Below are positions 25,603-34,067 of a stretch of DNA of 38,760 bases, one piece after another. How positions within the stretch are numbered: the first letter of the stretch is position 1; the number at the start of each line of letters is the position of its first letter. Location: NCBI RefSeq assembly GCF_015058545.1, contig NZ_SVCB01000012.1, positions 1 through 38,760 on the forward strand, read 5' to 3'. The notes beneath the pieces were generated by a model, which saw only the letters and a list, made by a program, of their open reading frames with translations, was not told where the DNA came from and did not search any database. A program made the translations under genes and the position numbers. The DNA comes from Veillonella sp. (GTDB taxonomy: Bacteria; Bacillota; Negativicutes; Veillonellales; Veillonellaceae).

Positions 25603-25710
25603 TTATATAATTTAAGAAAAAATGTTTAGTTACAGTACAACAGTGATTACATATCTTTAGGAAAAATATATAGCTGCAGTACATCAGTGATTATATAGCT
25701 AAAGGGAAAT
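25597..25710 (+). repeat. 44-bp degenerate tandem repeat after the aconitase-like gene
   Basis: Units begin with CAGTGATTAT or CAGTGATTAC at 25597, 25641 and 25685, giving two full 44-bp copies and a partial third. The first unit contains the last codon and stop (CAG TGA) of the gene. The copies differ at several positions, so the duplication is not very recent. Confidence 0.8.
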
Positions 25711-25744
25711 AGTAATTATTTAGGGATAGTTGGGAGGAATACAC

Positions 25745-26782
25745 ATGTTTGCTTATGTAGGTTGTCGTACCACAGAACATCGTAATGCGCGAGGTAAAGG
25801 GATTTCTACGTATGAAGTTACGGAAAAGGGCTGGCGTTTATTGGGGATTACGCCTATTTTGGAAAACCCGTCTTATTTATCTTTTGATAAAAATAAAGAC
25901 TTTTTATATACCGTTCATGGCGATTACGAAGAAGTAAGTGCTTTTAAAGTAGAAACGGACGGATCCCTTACCTTTTTGAACACTGTCAACTGTAAAGGTA
26001 AAAATCCGGTATATATTGAGGTTTCACCGGATAATCGGTTCTTATACGTGGCTACATTACAAGGCGGTACGGTAACAACGATTCCACGTCAAGCTGACGG
26101 TTCTTTGGGCGAAGCTATTTATGTAGCTCATATTAAAGGCCTGACGGATGATAGCGTATCCTTAGCACATCAATGTGTTTTGGATAAAACGGGTCAATGG
26201 TTATTGGTGCCTACGCAGGGCCGTCATATCGGTCATGAACGAATCTATGTGTTTAAAGTCAATGCCGAAACCGGCGAATTAACAGAACATGCCCATGTGG
26301 ATGCCAGAACGTATGCGGAACCTCGTCACTTGACAATCAGCAAAGATAATCGCCGTGTATATTTAGTAAATGAAAAGGGCAACTCGGTTACTTATTATGA
26401 CTTTGATGATACAACCGGCCATTTAAAAGCGTTACAGATTATTCCGTCCTTGCCGGAAACGTATACCGGTCAAGGTCAAGCCAGTACAGCGTTGCTCAGC
26501 CCGAATGAAGAGTTTTTATACTCCACGAATCGGATGCATGAGAGCGTGGCTATATATCGCGTGAATAAAGAGACCGGTTATTTAACAAACTTAGGTTTTG
26601 TTTCTGTGCTCGGCAAAACACCACGATTTTTTGCCTTTATGCCTGATAACCAACAGTTGTTGATTGCTAATGAAGATTCCGATACCTTGCAGCTCTTTGA
26701 TGTCGATGCAGAACATGGCAACCTTACTTTTGCCGGCGTGACGATTGATACGGGTAGCCCTACCAGTGTACTTTTTAAATAG
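25745..26782 (+). CDS. Lactonase-family seven-bladed beta-propeller protein
   Basis: The 345-residue protein fits the family of 6-phosphogluconolactonase (Bacillus YkgB type) and fungal carboxymuconate cyclase. Repeating blade motifs are seen: NPSYLSFDKNKDFLYTV, NPVYIEVSPDNRFLYVA, EPRHLTISKDNRRVYLV, ALLSPNEEFLYSTN, and TPRFFAFMPDNQQLLIAN. It lacks an export signal and so is cytoplasmic. It probably opens a lactone; whether the substrate is a sugar lactone or a carboxylate lactone made in this pathway is open. The ATG at 25745 has GGGAGGA (25732-25738) six bases upstream. It lies between the hydratase and the carrier, with 11 bases to the latter, in the same operon. Confidence 0.88.
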   Translation: MFAYVGCRTTEHRNARGKGISTYEVTEKGWRLLGITPILENPSYLSFDKNKDFLYTVHGDYEEVSAFKVETDGSLTFLNTVNCKGKNPVYIEVSPDNRFLYVATLQGGTVTTIPRQADGSLGEAIYVAHIKGLTDDSVSLAHQCVLDKTGQWLLVPTQGRHIGHERIYVFKVNAETGELTEHAHVDARTYAEPRHLTISKDNRRVYLVNEKGNSVTYYDFDDTTGHLKALQIIPSLPETYTGQGQASTALLSPNEEFLYSTNRMHESVAIYRVNKETGYLTNLGFVSVLGKTPRFFAFMPDNQQLLIANEDSDTLQLFDVDAEHGNLTFAGVTIDTGSPTSVLFK

Positions 26783-26793
26783 GGGGGCTTACT

Positions 26794-28077
26794 ATGAGTA
26801 TGGCTGTAATTACAATTGTATGTCTTATCGTTGCCATTGCGATTGGTTTTTTCAGGCAGCTGAATGTAGGTATATTATCCATCATGGGAGCCTTTATTGT
26901 GGGCCACATGATGGGACTCAATGATAAACAGATTATATCGGGCTTTAACGGTAATTTGTTTGTTACCCTTATGGGCGTTACGTTTTTATTTAGTATTCTA
27001 AATTCCAATGGAACGATTCAACTGTTGGCAACGCGGAGTGTTTCCTTAGTAGGATCACATAATTGGCTGATTCCGATTGTTATCTTTTTGACCGGTTATA
27101 TTATGACCGGTCTCGGTCCCGGTGCCATTCCGATGTTGGCCATTATGCCGGCTTTTGCTATTCCGGTAGCCATTGCTCGCGGTTATAATCCGATTATGAT
27201 GGCGCTCATTGCCGACTTTGGTGTGTTTGGCGGACGCATGTCGCCGATTACACCGGAAAGTATTCTGGTTCGCGAATTATTAGCCAAGGGTAATATTGTT
27301 TCGCCTGAGCTCGTGACTGTTCTTATCGCCAATGAGACGTTAACCGGCGTAGTGTGTGCGCTTATTGCGTTTATATACTATAAAGGGTATAAAGTTAAAC
27401 ACGTTCAAGTTTCGGAAAAAGTAGTACCATTTAACCGTCAGCAGTGGTTTTCCTTAGTGGGGTTACTAACGATGGTTGTATTGGTTATTTTCTTCAAACA
27501 CAATGTGGGCTTAGTATCATTTACTGTAGGCGGCGCCTTACTGTGTTTAGGAGTAGCTGAAGAATCAAAAAGTATTAAAGGCATTCCTTGGAGCGTGCTG
27601 ATTATGATTTGCGGTGTAGGCACTTTAATGAAACTTGTTGTTGAAAGTGGCGGTATCACTATCATATCTGACTTTTTAGCTATCCTTATGAATTCCGGTA
27701 CGGCATCCGGGATTATGGGGATTATTGCAGGGATTATGTCGTGGTTCTCTTCGGGATTGAGTGTAGTATTCCCTACGTTGCTACCGACGGTAGCCGGGTT
27801 GGCGGAAGCCATCGGTGATAATGTAAATGCTATAGAAATGGCATCACTCATTGTTATCGGGGGCACCTTTACCGGTGTGAGTCCGTTTTCTACGACGGGC
27901 GGGCTTATCTTGGCAACCCTAATGACGGATGAAACCAGTGCTAATACAGATGTACGTGAGCATAAAAGTCGTAAGATTTTTATTGAATTGTTGATTTGGT
28001 CTTGTATAACACTCGTTGTATTAGCTACTTTGGCATTTACCGGCGTTTATGGATTACTTTATAAGTTAATAGTATAA
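26794..28077 (+). CDS. MatC-like dicarboxylate carrier
   Basis: The 427-residue protein has about 11-12 membrane segments. The N-terminal half resembles the MatC dicarboxylate-carrier domain: GFFRQLNVGILSIMGAFIVG, then the loop with LFVTLMGVTFLFSILNSNGT, and GLGPGAIPMLAIMPAFAIPVA. A second related segment near the C-terminus (GGTFTGVSPFSTTGGLILA) suits an inverted-repeat carrier. It would import the carboxylate handled by the neighbouring enzymes. The start has AGGGGGG at 26781-26787 and lies 11 bases after the lactonase stop. Direction and substrate are inferred. Confidence 0.85.
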   Translation: MSMAVITIVCLIVAIAIGFFRQLNVGILSIMGAFIVGHMMGLNDKQIISGFNGNLFVTLMGVTFLFSILNSNGTIQLLATRSVSLVGSHNWLIPIVIFLTGYIMTGLGPGAIPMLAIMPAFAIPVAIARGYNPIMMALIADFGVFGGRMSPITPESILVRELLAKGNIVSPELVTVLIANETLTGVVCALIAFIYYKGYKVKHVQVSEKVVPFNRQQWFSLVGLLTMVVLVIFFKHNVGLVSFTVGGALLCLGVAEESKSIKGIPWSVLIMICGVGTLMKLVVESGGITIISDFLAILMNSGTASGIMGIIAGIMSWFSSGLSVVFPTLLPTVAGLAEAIGDNVNAIEMASLIVIGGTFTGVSPFSTTGGLILATLMTDETSANTDVREHKSRKIFIELLIWSCITLVVLATLAFTGVYGLLYKLIV

Positions 28078-28132
28078 TGTTTTGAAAAAGGGGCCGTGTA
28101 TGCGAGTCCCTTTTGTATTAATGGAGGTATAT

Positions 28133-28918
28133 ATGATAGAAATAAGGGCGATTGAGCCTGTTGATGAAAGGAAACATACTGTATGGCTGGACGAGTTAAA
28201 GACCTTATCGGCAGCGGTAGTCAGCGATGCATTGGATGTAGTCAGAGGCCGTTTAAAAAAGCAAGCTGAAGAGACCGAAAGCGTGGTTTTGCAGCGTCTC
28301 ATCGGTAGCAAGAGAGGCGGCGTTTTGCCAAGCTCCATACAATCACTGGGAGAGTGTGAACAAACGTTGGTCGGTAGTGTAACTACGGTTTGGGCACCGG
28401 ATGGTACCAGTTTGCCCCTACATTTGGCTTTATTGAAGCAAGCTCGCCATCATGTTGTGGTGGTAGCAACCAATCAATGTAAAACAACATCTTATATTGG
28501 TGACATACAGGCTTTATTAGCTTATCGGAATCAGTGTCAGGGGCTCATTATCGATGGCTTGGTACGAGATAAAAGGGGCATTTTGGCGACGGCTTTGCCG
28601 GTATTTTGCAGCGGTACTTCACCTAAACGGCCCAATAAGGCGGAACGTGGCGGCATTAATGTGTCCATTGAAATAGGTTCTATACATATAGAGCCTGAGG
28701 ACTATGTGGTAGCTGATGCGGATGGTGTTGTAATTGTACCTCGTGAATTAGTGCGCGAGGTTATCGATGCAGCTAAGCAAAAAGAAGCGTACGATAAAGC
28801 TCGAAAAGACCGGGTTGCTCAGTTTGATTTTAAATCAGTTAATGATGAACATGATTATGAAACCATAGTGACTGAAGATGTTGCAAGATATTTAAAAATT
28901 GAAAACTTTAAGCAATAG
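28133..28918 (+). CDS. RraA-like aldolase/regulator family protein (HMG/CHA aldolase type)
   Basis: The 261-residue protein belongs to the RraA/MenG-like family, which includes class II aldolases that cleave 4-hydroxy-4-methyl-2-oxoglutarate or 4-carboxy-4-hydroxy-2-oxoadipate to pyruvate plus pyruvate or oxaloacetate. Visible motifs are TLSAAVVSDALD (about 24-35) and QGLIIDGLVRD (136-146, with Arg145 and Asp146 as the substrate and metal pair), followed by VVADADGVVIVPRE. In an operon with a hydratase, lactonase and carrier it is more likely a catabolic aldolase than an RNase E regulator. The ATG at 28133 has GGAGG five bases upstream; earlier in-frame ATGs at 28100 and 28121 are possible. 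A terminator follows, so it closes the operon. Confidence 0.85.
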   Translation: MIEIRAIEPVDERKHTVWLDELKTLSAAVVSDALDVVRGRLKKQAEETESVVLQRLIGSKRGGVLPSSIQSLGECEQTLVGSVTTVWAPDGTSLPLHLALLKQARHHVVVVATNQCKTTSYIGDIQALLAYRNQCQGLIIDGLVRDKRGILATALPVFCSGTSPKRPNKAERGGINVSIEIGSIHIEPEDYVVADADGVVIVPRELVREVIDAAKQKEAYDKARKDRVAQFDFKSVNDEHDYETIVTEDVARYLKIENFKQ

Positions 28919-28961
28919 CCAAAGTAAAAGATTATAAAACTTAACAGTTACTGCAATTATA

Positions 28962-28993
28962 GAAGCACTTTGCAAATCGCGAAGTGCTTTTTG
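28962..28993 (+). terminator. Terminator of the aconitase-like operon
   Basis: AAGCACTT (28963-28970) pairs with AAGTGCTT (28982-28989) across an 11-nt loop, followed by further T. Confidence 0.8.
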
Positions 28994-29273
28994 CATTTTG
29001 AAGGACTCCGGATGCTTTGCATTTTTCCATAAATTCGAGATGTTTAATCAATAATGATAATAGATAAAGTGGTCTGAGTAGTTATTGTAGAATTAAATAT
29101 AAAATAAAATAAGTAGTAAAACTATGAAAGTAAAATGAGTGTAAAGTATTAAAATATTTTGCTAACATATTAGGGGCGATGTTGTAAATATGGGATATTT
29201 AGGCGTTTTCGTTTCTTGTTTAACCATATAAATAAAAGTTTTAAAGTAAATAATAATTATTTTCCAAAAGTAA
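28994..29273. other. AT-rich gap before dps
   Basis: No gene is seen. ATAATGATAAT at 29051-29061 matches the first half of a Fur box, and AATAATAATTATTTT near 29250-29264 is a second AT palindrome just upstream of the dps -35. Either could be an extra metal-regulator site; neither is strong enough to call. Confidence 0.35.
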
Positions 29274-29331
29274 TTGACATCGATTATTCTCTATGTTATA
29301 ATCTAACCATAGCAAGAGATAATGATTATAA
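29274..29331 (+). promoter_or_regulatory. dps promoter with Fur/PerR-type box
   Basis: A perfect TTGACA (29274-29279), 17 bases, and a perfect TATAAT (29297-29302). Centred near the start of transcription is AGATAATGATTATAA (29317-29331), a 5-1-5 palindrome ATAAT-G-ATTAT matching the PerR consensus TTATAATNATTATAA at 12 of 14 fixed positions and also close to a Fur box. Binding there would block transcription, so dps should be released by peroxide or by iron shortage, according to which regulator acts. Confidence 0.8.
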
Positions 29332-29468
29332 ATTATGTTTAGAAATGCTAAAACCTGAATATAAATTAATGATATTCGGTTGAAATATTAAATGATATTT
29401 TTAATGTTAATGATTAAAATTCGTAGGGATTGTAAATAGAGGTTTACAATTCAAGGAGGAAACAAATT

Positions 29469-29903
29469 ATGAAAAACGTACAAGAAGTAAACAAATATTT
29501 AGCAAACTTAGCAATTTGGAACGTAAAATTGCACAACCTTCATTTCAATGTAGTAGGTTCCCAGTTCGTTCCAACTCATGAATACTTGGAAAGCGTATAC
29601 GACAATGCATTCGAATACTATGATGCAGTAGCTGAAGCTCTTAAAATGGCAGGCGAAGAACCGGTAGTACGTGTTTCCGAATACTTGAAATTGGCTACTA
29701 TCGAAGAATTGGATGGCCGTGCATTCAGCGTTAAAGAAGTATACGAAATTTTACAGGCTGACTTCAAATTGATGTCCGATTTGGCTCTTAAAATTCGTGA
29801 AGAAGCCGGTGAAGAAGACAACTTCGCGTTGTCCAACTTGATGGAAGATCACATTGAGTACTACACTAAACAGCTTTGGTTCTTACGTGCTAGCTTAGCA
29901 TAA
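29469..29903 (+). CDS. dps: Dps family ferritin-like DNA-protection protein
   Basis: The 144-residue protein is a Dps, a cage that oxidises and stores iron with peroxide and can shield DNA. Ferroxidase residues line up with E. coli Dps by spacing: His25 (H51), His37 (H63), Glu41 (D67, a conservative change), Asp52 (D78), Glu56 (E82), within KLHNLHFNVVG and HEYLESVYDNAFEYYDAVAE. There is no Lys-rich N-terminal tail, so DNA binding may be weak. Ribosome site AAGGAGG at 29454-29460, eight bases before the ATG. The codons are strongly biased, as in highly expressed genes. It is a single-gene unit with a strong regulated promoter and a terminator. Confidence 0.95.
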   Translation: MKNVQEVNKYLANLAIWNVKLHNLHFNVVGSQFVPTHEYLESVYDNAFEYYDAVAEALKMAGEEPVVRVSEYLKLATIEELDGRAFSVKEVYEILQADFKLMSDLALKIREEAGEEDNFALSNLMEDHIEYYTKQLWFLRASLA

Positions 29904-29992
29904 GAAGTTAGCTTAAGCACTGCGAAGCAGTTAGTATACTTGCTCAACAGAATAACAACATAAATAGCTCAACACACAATAAGATAAACAAG

Positions 29993-30025
29993 AAAAGCGA
30001 TGGATTTCGGTCCATCGCTTTTTTG
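29993..30025. terminator. Bidirectional terminator between dps and the porin gene
   Basis: AAAAGCGATGGA (29993-30004), a six-base loop, and the perfect 12-bp complement (30011-30022); T runs on both strands. Confidence 0.9.
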
Positions 30026-30042
30026 TATGTTTGAGTTAGCTT

Positions 30043-31321
30043 TTAGAATTTTAAATTAAGTTCAGCTCGATAATAGTTCCCGCGTGATTGACCATTTTGT
30101 TTTTTGCTGCCAAATCCATAGAAGGCAGAAAAGCCTAAGTTTTTATCTAAAGCGTAATCGACCGTAGCGAGCCATCCTTTATAGTCATATAGCCAAGCTT
30201 GGGCAAAACGAGATGTAAAAATCGGTGAATTTATGTCTTCGTCAAAATATTGTAACTTAAGATCCCAAGAGTTTGCTTTAGAAAGAGTGTAGTTTCCGTA
30301 ACTAATACCGGCGACCCAAGCTGTAGCATTAGAGAAGTCTTTTGCTTTAATCCATTCGCCACTAAGTCCTAACATTGGGGCAACTTTAATATCGGCACTG
30401 ACTCCATAAAAGTCAGTATCTATATTTTGATTACCAACTAGATAATATCCGGCTACGGCAATATTTTTAGAAAATGTTTGTCTGATTTGAATTACTGTTA
30501 ATGTCGGGTTTTCATCGGTACTTAAATTAGGAACGATTTTAGTTCTTTTGCTATTTTTGGAGGCGGGAAATGTAGAGGCATAGAATGAAGTTAACGCACC
30601 GTAACCTAATTCAAGTTGAGTGTTATTAAATTTTGTAGAAAATATTATGCCGTCAAAGGGTTCATTGCTATATGCCAAACCTTCACCAAGTCGAAGACCG
30701 GTTCGACCAAGAGAAATAGTATTTGCAGTGTTGAATTTGTGATTAATTGCTAAACGATCAAATGCGATATCATTATTAAGTGTATTACCAAATTCCGGAT
30801 CGCCTTTTGTATTACCTGTTCTAATCCTAATTATTGCAGATGTATTTTTGGCGATGTTGGTATCGAATTGAATCCGTGCACGATAATCAAATTTAGATTT
30901 ACTATTCGTTTTGAATACGCCCTTTTCTTCCGAGCCGCGATACCGCAGGCGTATGTCGCCACTTGTTTTTACATTACCGATTTTTTCGTTTAAATTATCT
31001 ATGCGAATTCCAAGAGCTTTCAGCTCCGATGAAAACTCATTTGATAGTTTGTTTATTATAGCCTGCTGCTCTGCAGTTGCATTCTTTTGATTAGCTATTG
31101 CTTGGCCGACCATCTGTGCCAATTCATAGCGCGTAATATTTTGGGTTCCTTTAAAGGTAGAATCAGGATATCCTTTAATGATATTTGCTTCTGCTAGTGC
31201 AGCTACAGATTGAAATGCCCAATGGTCTGAAGCTACGTCAGAAAATGGATTAGTTGCTAGTACAGGGGCAGTTGACAGTAAAGCTAGTAAAATACTTAGT
31301 GAAAACGTTTTCTTTTTTCAT
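30043..31321 (-). CDS. SLH-domain outer-membrane porin (OmpM-like), frameshifted in the signal peptide
   Basis: Read from the ATG at 31321-31319, which has GAAAGGGAG upstream, the frame ends after 23 codons. If one A is removed from the A6 run just after the ATG (31313-31318), the frame opens into 425 residues: signal peptide MKKKTFSLSILLALLS ending VLA, an SLH domain (NPFSDVASDHWAFQSVAAL, then YPDSTFKG and ITRYELAQMVG), a coiled coil (about 75-110), and a porin beta-barrel ending LNLKF with the C-terminal Phe of outer-membrane proteins. In Negativicutes such proteins tether the outer membrane to peptidoglycan and form pores. The frame without the repair has no usable start before a TTG at 31122, which would lack signal and SLH start. 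Either a phase-variable OFF state, a broken gene or a sequencing error. Confidence 0.85.
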
Positions 31322-31389
31322 TTGAGTTACTCCCTTTCTTGGTAACAATGAGAACTTTTTAGGGTGTAACAGTAAGTAGTAGTAATTGA

Positions 31390-31417
31390 AGTATAACATC
31401 AGTAATCGATTTAGCAA
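31390..31417 (-). promoter_or_regulatory. Promoter of the porin gene
   Basis: On the minus strand TTGCTA (31417-31412), 16 bases, TATACT (31395-31390), about 70 bases before the ATG. Confidence 0.6.
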
Positions 31418-31568
31418 ATAAAAAATTATTTTTCACAATAAAATATGATAGGTATGATTAAAAGTAACAGGTCCAGTAATTAGGTATTTTAACGGGTTTT
31501 GCTGGAGTGGAGGAAAGCCTTTTTGTAAAGCGATGCTACGGATGCGTAAAAAGCATAACAAAAATGAT

Positions 31569-31651
31569 TGACAGTTATTTGATAGAGGTGTATCTTGTAG
31601 ATAAAGGTTATGGAAAACATTTTCTATAAAGTTTAAATTTAAACCGGTTTT
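31569..31651 (+). promoter_or_regulatory. Promoter and LacI-type operators before the lyase gene
   Basis: TTGACA (31569-31574), 17 bases, TATCTT (31592-31597). Two palindromes follow: ATGGAAAACATTTTCTAT (31611-31628, one mismatch) and AAACCGGTTT (31642-31651), whose central CG is typical of LacI-family sites. Both lie just downstream of the expected start of transcription, which fits repression by the LacI regulator encoded 2.5 kb downstream. The remaining sequence from 31418 to 31568 shows no gene; a GC-poor stem near 31528-31556 was not assigned. Confidence 0.65.
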
Positions 31652-31706
31652 GTTAAGTGATAGTAAGTAGTAATTGTTTTCTTATTTTAGAAAGGATGTA
31701 TTCACT

Positions 31707-32651
31707 ATGTTAAACGACAATTGGAAAGGTTTAAATCCGGCAATAATGGTTCCTTTGAATGATGATTATTCTATTAATGAACAAGAACTTCGCAACTACG
31801 TTGAATGGTTAATTCAATATGAACATATTACAGGCCTTGTTACAAACGGTCATACCGGTGAAATCGGTGGCTTTACAAGAGAAGAACGTGCTCGAATTAC
31901 TCGAATTGTAGCCGATCAAGCAAAAGGTCGTGTACGTATTATCTCCGGTGTTAGTGCCGAAGGTACAATCGACGCTATTGAAGATGCTAAGGCTGCTCAA
32001 GAAGCCGGTGCTGATGGTATCTTGTTGATGCCACCACATGTATGGTTGCGTTTTAGTATGAAACAACAATCTGCTATTCAATTTATTAAAGACGTAGCTG
32101 ATGCAATCGATATCGGTATCGTAATTCACTTGTATCCTGCTAACTCTAAAGGTTTCTATCCGGTTCAAACCCTTCTTGAAATGTGTAAGATTCCTAATGT
32201 TAAAGCTATTAAAATGGGTACTCGTGATGAAGCTTTATACGAACGCGATATTCGTATCTTAAGAGAAAAAGCCCCTCATGTAATGTTATGGACTTGCCAT
32301 GATGAATACATCTGTACTTCTTTATTGAATCCTGGTATGGATGGTGCCTTGATTGGTTTCTGTGGCTGCGTACCTGAACTCATCAATAATATGTACCAAA
32401 AAGTACTTGAAGGTAATTTGTTTGAAATTCGTGAAGCTAACGAACCAGTTCAGAGAATGTCCGCAGCTATTTATGGTACAGGCGAACCTACCGGTGAAGC
32501 TCATGCACGTATGAAAGAAGCTCTTTATCAACGTAAAGTATTTAGCTCGCCATTAATGCGTAAACCTTTAATTCCATTATCTCAAGAAGAAAAAGATAGC
32601 GTATCTGAAGCTATTAAATTGGGTGGCGTTAAAACGGTTGACTTAGTATAA
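31707..32651 (+). CDS. Dihydrodipicolinate synthase/N-acetylneuraminate lyase family protein
   Basis: The 314-residue protein is a class I (Schiff-base) lyase or dehydratase of the DapA/NanA superfamily. Visible residues are NGHTGE (47-52, the pyruvate-carboxylate loop, GTTGE in DapA), Tyr143 in IHLYPANSKG, and the Schiff-base Lys169 in VKAIKMGTRD. It differs from true DapA in the loop, and it stands in an operon with a permease and a LacI regulator instead of lysine genes, so a catabolic role on a 2-keto sugar acid or similar compound is likely. The ATG at 31707 has AAAGGA (31691-31696) ten bases upstream; an earlier TTG at 31674 is rejected. A partial terminator separates it from the permease gene. 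Confidence 0.88.
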   Translation: MLNDNWKGLNPAIMVPLNDDYSINEQELRNYVEWLIQYEHITGLVTNGHTGEIGGFTREERARITRIVADQAKGRVRIISGVSAEGTIDAIEDAKAAQEAGADGILLMPPHVWLRFSMKQQSAIQFIKDVADAIDIGIVIHLYPANSKGFYPVQTLLEMCKIPNVKAIKMGTRDEALYERDIRILREKAPHVMLWTCHDEYICTSLLNPGMDGALIGFCGCVPELINNMYQKVLEGNLFEIREANEPVQRMSAAIYGTGEPTGEAHARMKEALYQRKVFSSPLMRKPLIPLSQEEKDSVSEAIKLGGVKTVDLV

Positions 32652-32721
32652 TACTGACAAGATAATTTATTCACCCACGAACTCAAGAATGTTTTGGAGA
32701 GCGGGTTAAAGATGTGAAAGT

Positions 32722-32756
32722 TGAGAGGATAACTGAATAGGTTTATCCTCTCTTTT
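32722..32756 (+). terminator. Intra-operon terminator before the permease gene
   Basis: GAGAGGATAA (32723-32732), a ten-base loop and TTATCCTCTC (32743-32752) followed by TTTTC. It may reduce readthrough from the lyase gene into the permease gene. Confidence 0.75.
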
Positions 32757-32805
32757 CATGAGTTTGTATAGTGAATTTCCTAATTTATATATAGGAGATA
32801 CAGCT

Positions 32806-34050
32806 ATGGCTAATATAATGGTAGACGGAAAACCCGTTAGAAAATTAAGCTTTTGGGAATTGTTGAAGAAAGTAGGGCCGGGCATTATTTTAACCGGCGT
32901 GGTTATAGGTCCTGGAAATATAACAATATCAGCTATGTTGGGTGCCAATTATGGTTACAGCATGATTTGGTTAATATTGCCGATTATTTTTATGGGAATC
33001 GCATTTATGATGACGGCATATAGGATTGGTATGTTAACCGGAATGCCGATTATTCATGCAATACGTCATTATTATGGAAATTGGGCCGCTATTATTGCCG
33101 GTCTCGCTACATTTTTGGCTTGTTTTTTCTTTACATTAGGGAATATTACAGGTACAGGCGCCGGGATGCAGTTAATTTTTAATATTAACTGGAAAATAGG
33201 TGCATTGATTATGTTAGTAATTTTGATGTATTGCTATTTTTCTAAAGGTGTTTACAATAAAGTCGAAAAAGGAATTTTGATTTGTATAGTAGCAATGATT
33301 ATTGCTTTTTTTGCGACTTTAGTTTCGGTTGGAGGTCCTGATTGGGGAGAATTTGGGTATGGCTTATCTCATTGGACTGTGGCTGCTGGTAGTTTAGCTA
33401 CAGCATTGGGGTATATTAGTACTAATGCATCGGTCACAGCCGGTGTTTATGGCACTTATTTAGGTCTAGAAAAGAAGTGGAAAAAAGAGGATTTGTTTAA
33501 TGGTACTATGTTTGCTGACTCATTGGTACACATTATATCTGTGGTCTTGATTTCGGGTGCAATTGTATTAGTAGGAGCTATTGTATTACATCCGCAGGGC
33601 TTAGGCATTAAACAGCCAGCTCAGTTAGCTGATTTATTGGTTCCATTTATGGGTGATGCAGCTAAATATCTAATGGGCGTTGCTTTGTTGGGTGCTGGGT
33701 TCTCCTCTTTGTTAGGGAATACACAACGAGGAATGGTTTTACTAAATGCCGGATTTGATAAACCAGTTGGCCTAGAGTCAAAACCTATAAAATGGGGGTG
33801 TTTAATCTGTATTGTAGTTGCAACAATTATTTGCTTCTTCTATAACGGATCTCCAACTCAATTGATTTTTATTGCTAATGTGGCTACTGCAATTGCGACA
33901 CCGTTTGCGGGGCTATTTATGACATTGATGATTTTTCGTGATGATATTAATGAAGGGTATGATAAACCACGGTTCTTGCAGTTTTCGATGTTGATTAGCT
34001 ACTTGTTTGTGTTAGTTATTACTGGTTTTGCTGTTGCTAAAATGTTCTAA
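32806..34050 (+). CDS. Nramp-fold transporter lacking the metal-binding DPGN aspartate
   Basis: The 414-residue protein has about 11 membrane segments and aligns with Nramp transporters at the start: LKKVGPGIILTGVVIGPGN (21-38). In metal-carrying Nramps the last four residues are DPGN; here the Asp is Gly35. The segment where the MPH motif of helix 6 should lie reads LGYISTNASVTAG, without Met-Pro-His. So the two main metal ligands are missing, and transport of an organic acid or another ion is more likely than manganese or iron uptake. The ATG at 32806 has AGGAG eight bases upstream; an ATG at 32758 has no site. Its neighbours (lyase, LacI regulator) also suggest a carbon substrate. Automatic labels such as divalent metal transporter should be treated with care. 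Confidence 0.82.
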   Translation: MANIMVDGKPVRKLSFWELLKKVGPGIILTGVVIGPGNITISAMLGANYGYSMIWLILPIIFMGIAFMMTAYRIGMLTGMPIIHAIRHYYGNWAAIIAGLATFLACFFFTLGNITGTGAGMQLIFNINWKIGALIMLVILMYCYFSKGVYNKVEKGILICIVAMIIAFFATLVSVGGPDWGEFGYGLSHWTVAAGSLATALGYISTNASVTAGVYGTYLGLEKKWKKEDLFNGTMFADSLVHIISVVLISGAIVLVGAIVLHPQGLGIKQPAQLADLLVPFMGDAAKYLMGVALLGAGFSSLLGNTQRGMVLLNAGFDKPVGLESKPIKWGCLICIVVATIICFFYNGSPTQLIFIANVATAIATPFAGLFMTLMIFRDDINEGYDKPRFLQFSMLISYLFVLVITGFAVAKMF

Positions 34051-34067
34051 TTTTTTTTACATTGAGT

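Noticed and set aside
25597..25710. Possible CRISPR array (three repeats)
   Set aside because: The 44-bp units are directly adjacent with no spacers, are diverged, and no cas genes are near.
31122..31321. Translation of the porin from the TTG at 31122 as the real gene
   Set aside because: It would lack the signal peptide and most of the SLH domain, which are present in frame just upstream once one A is removed; the upstream ATG has the ribosome site.
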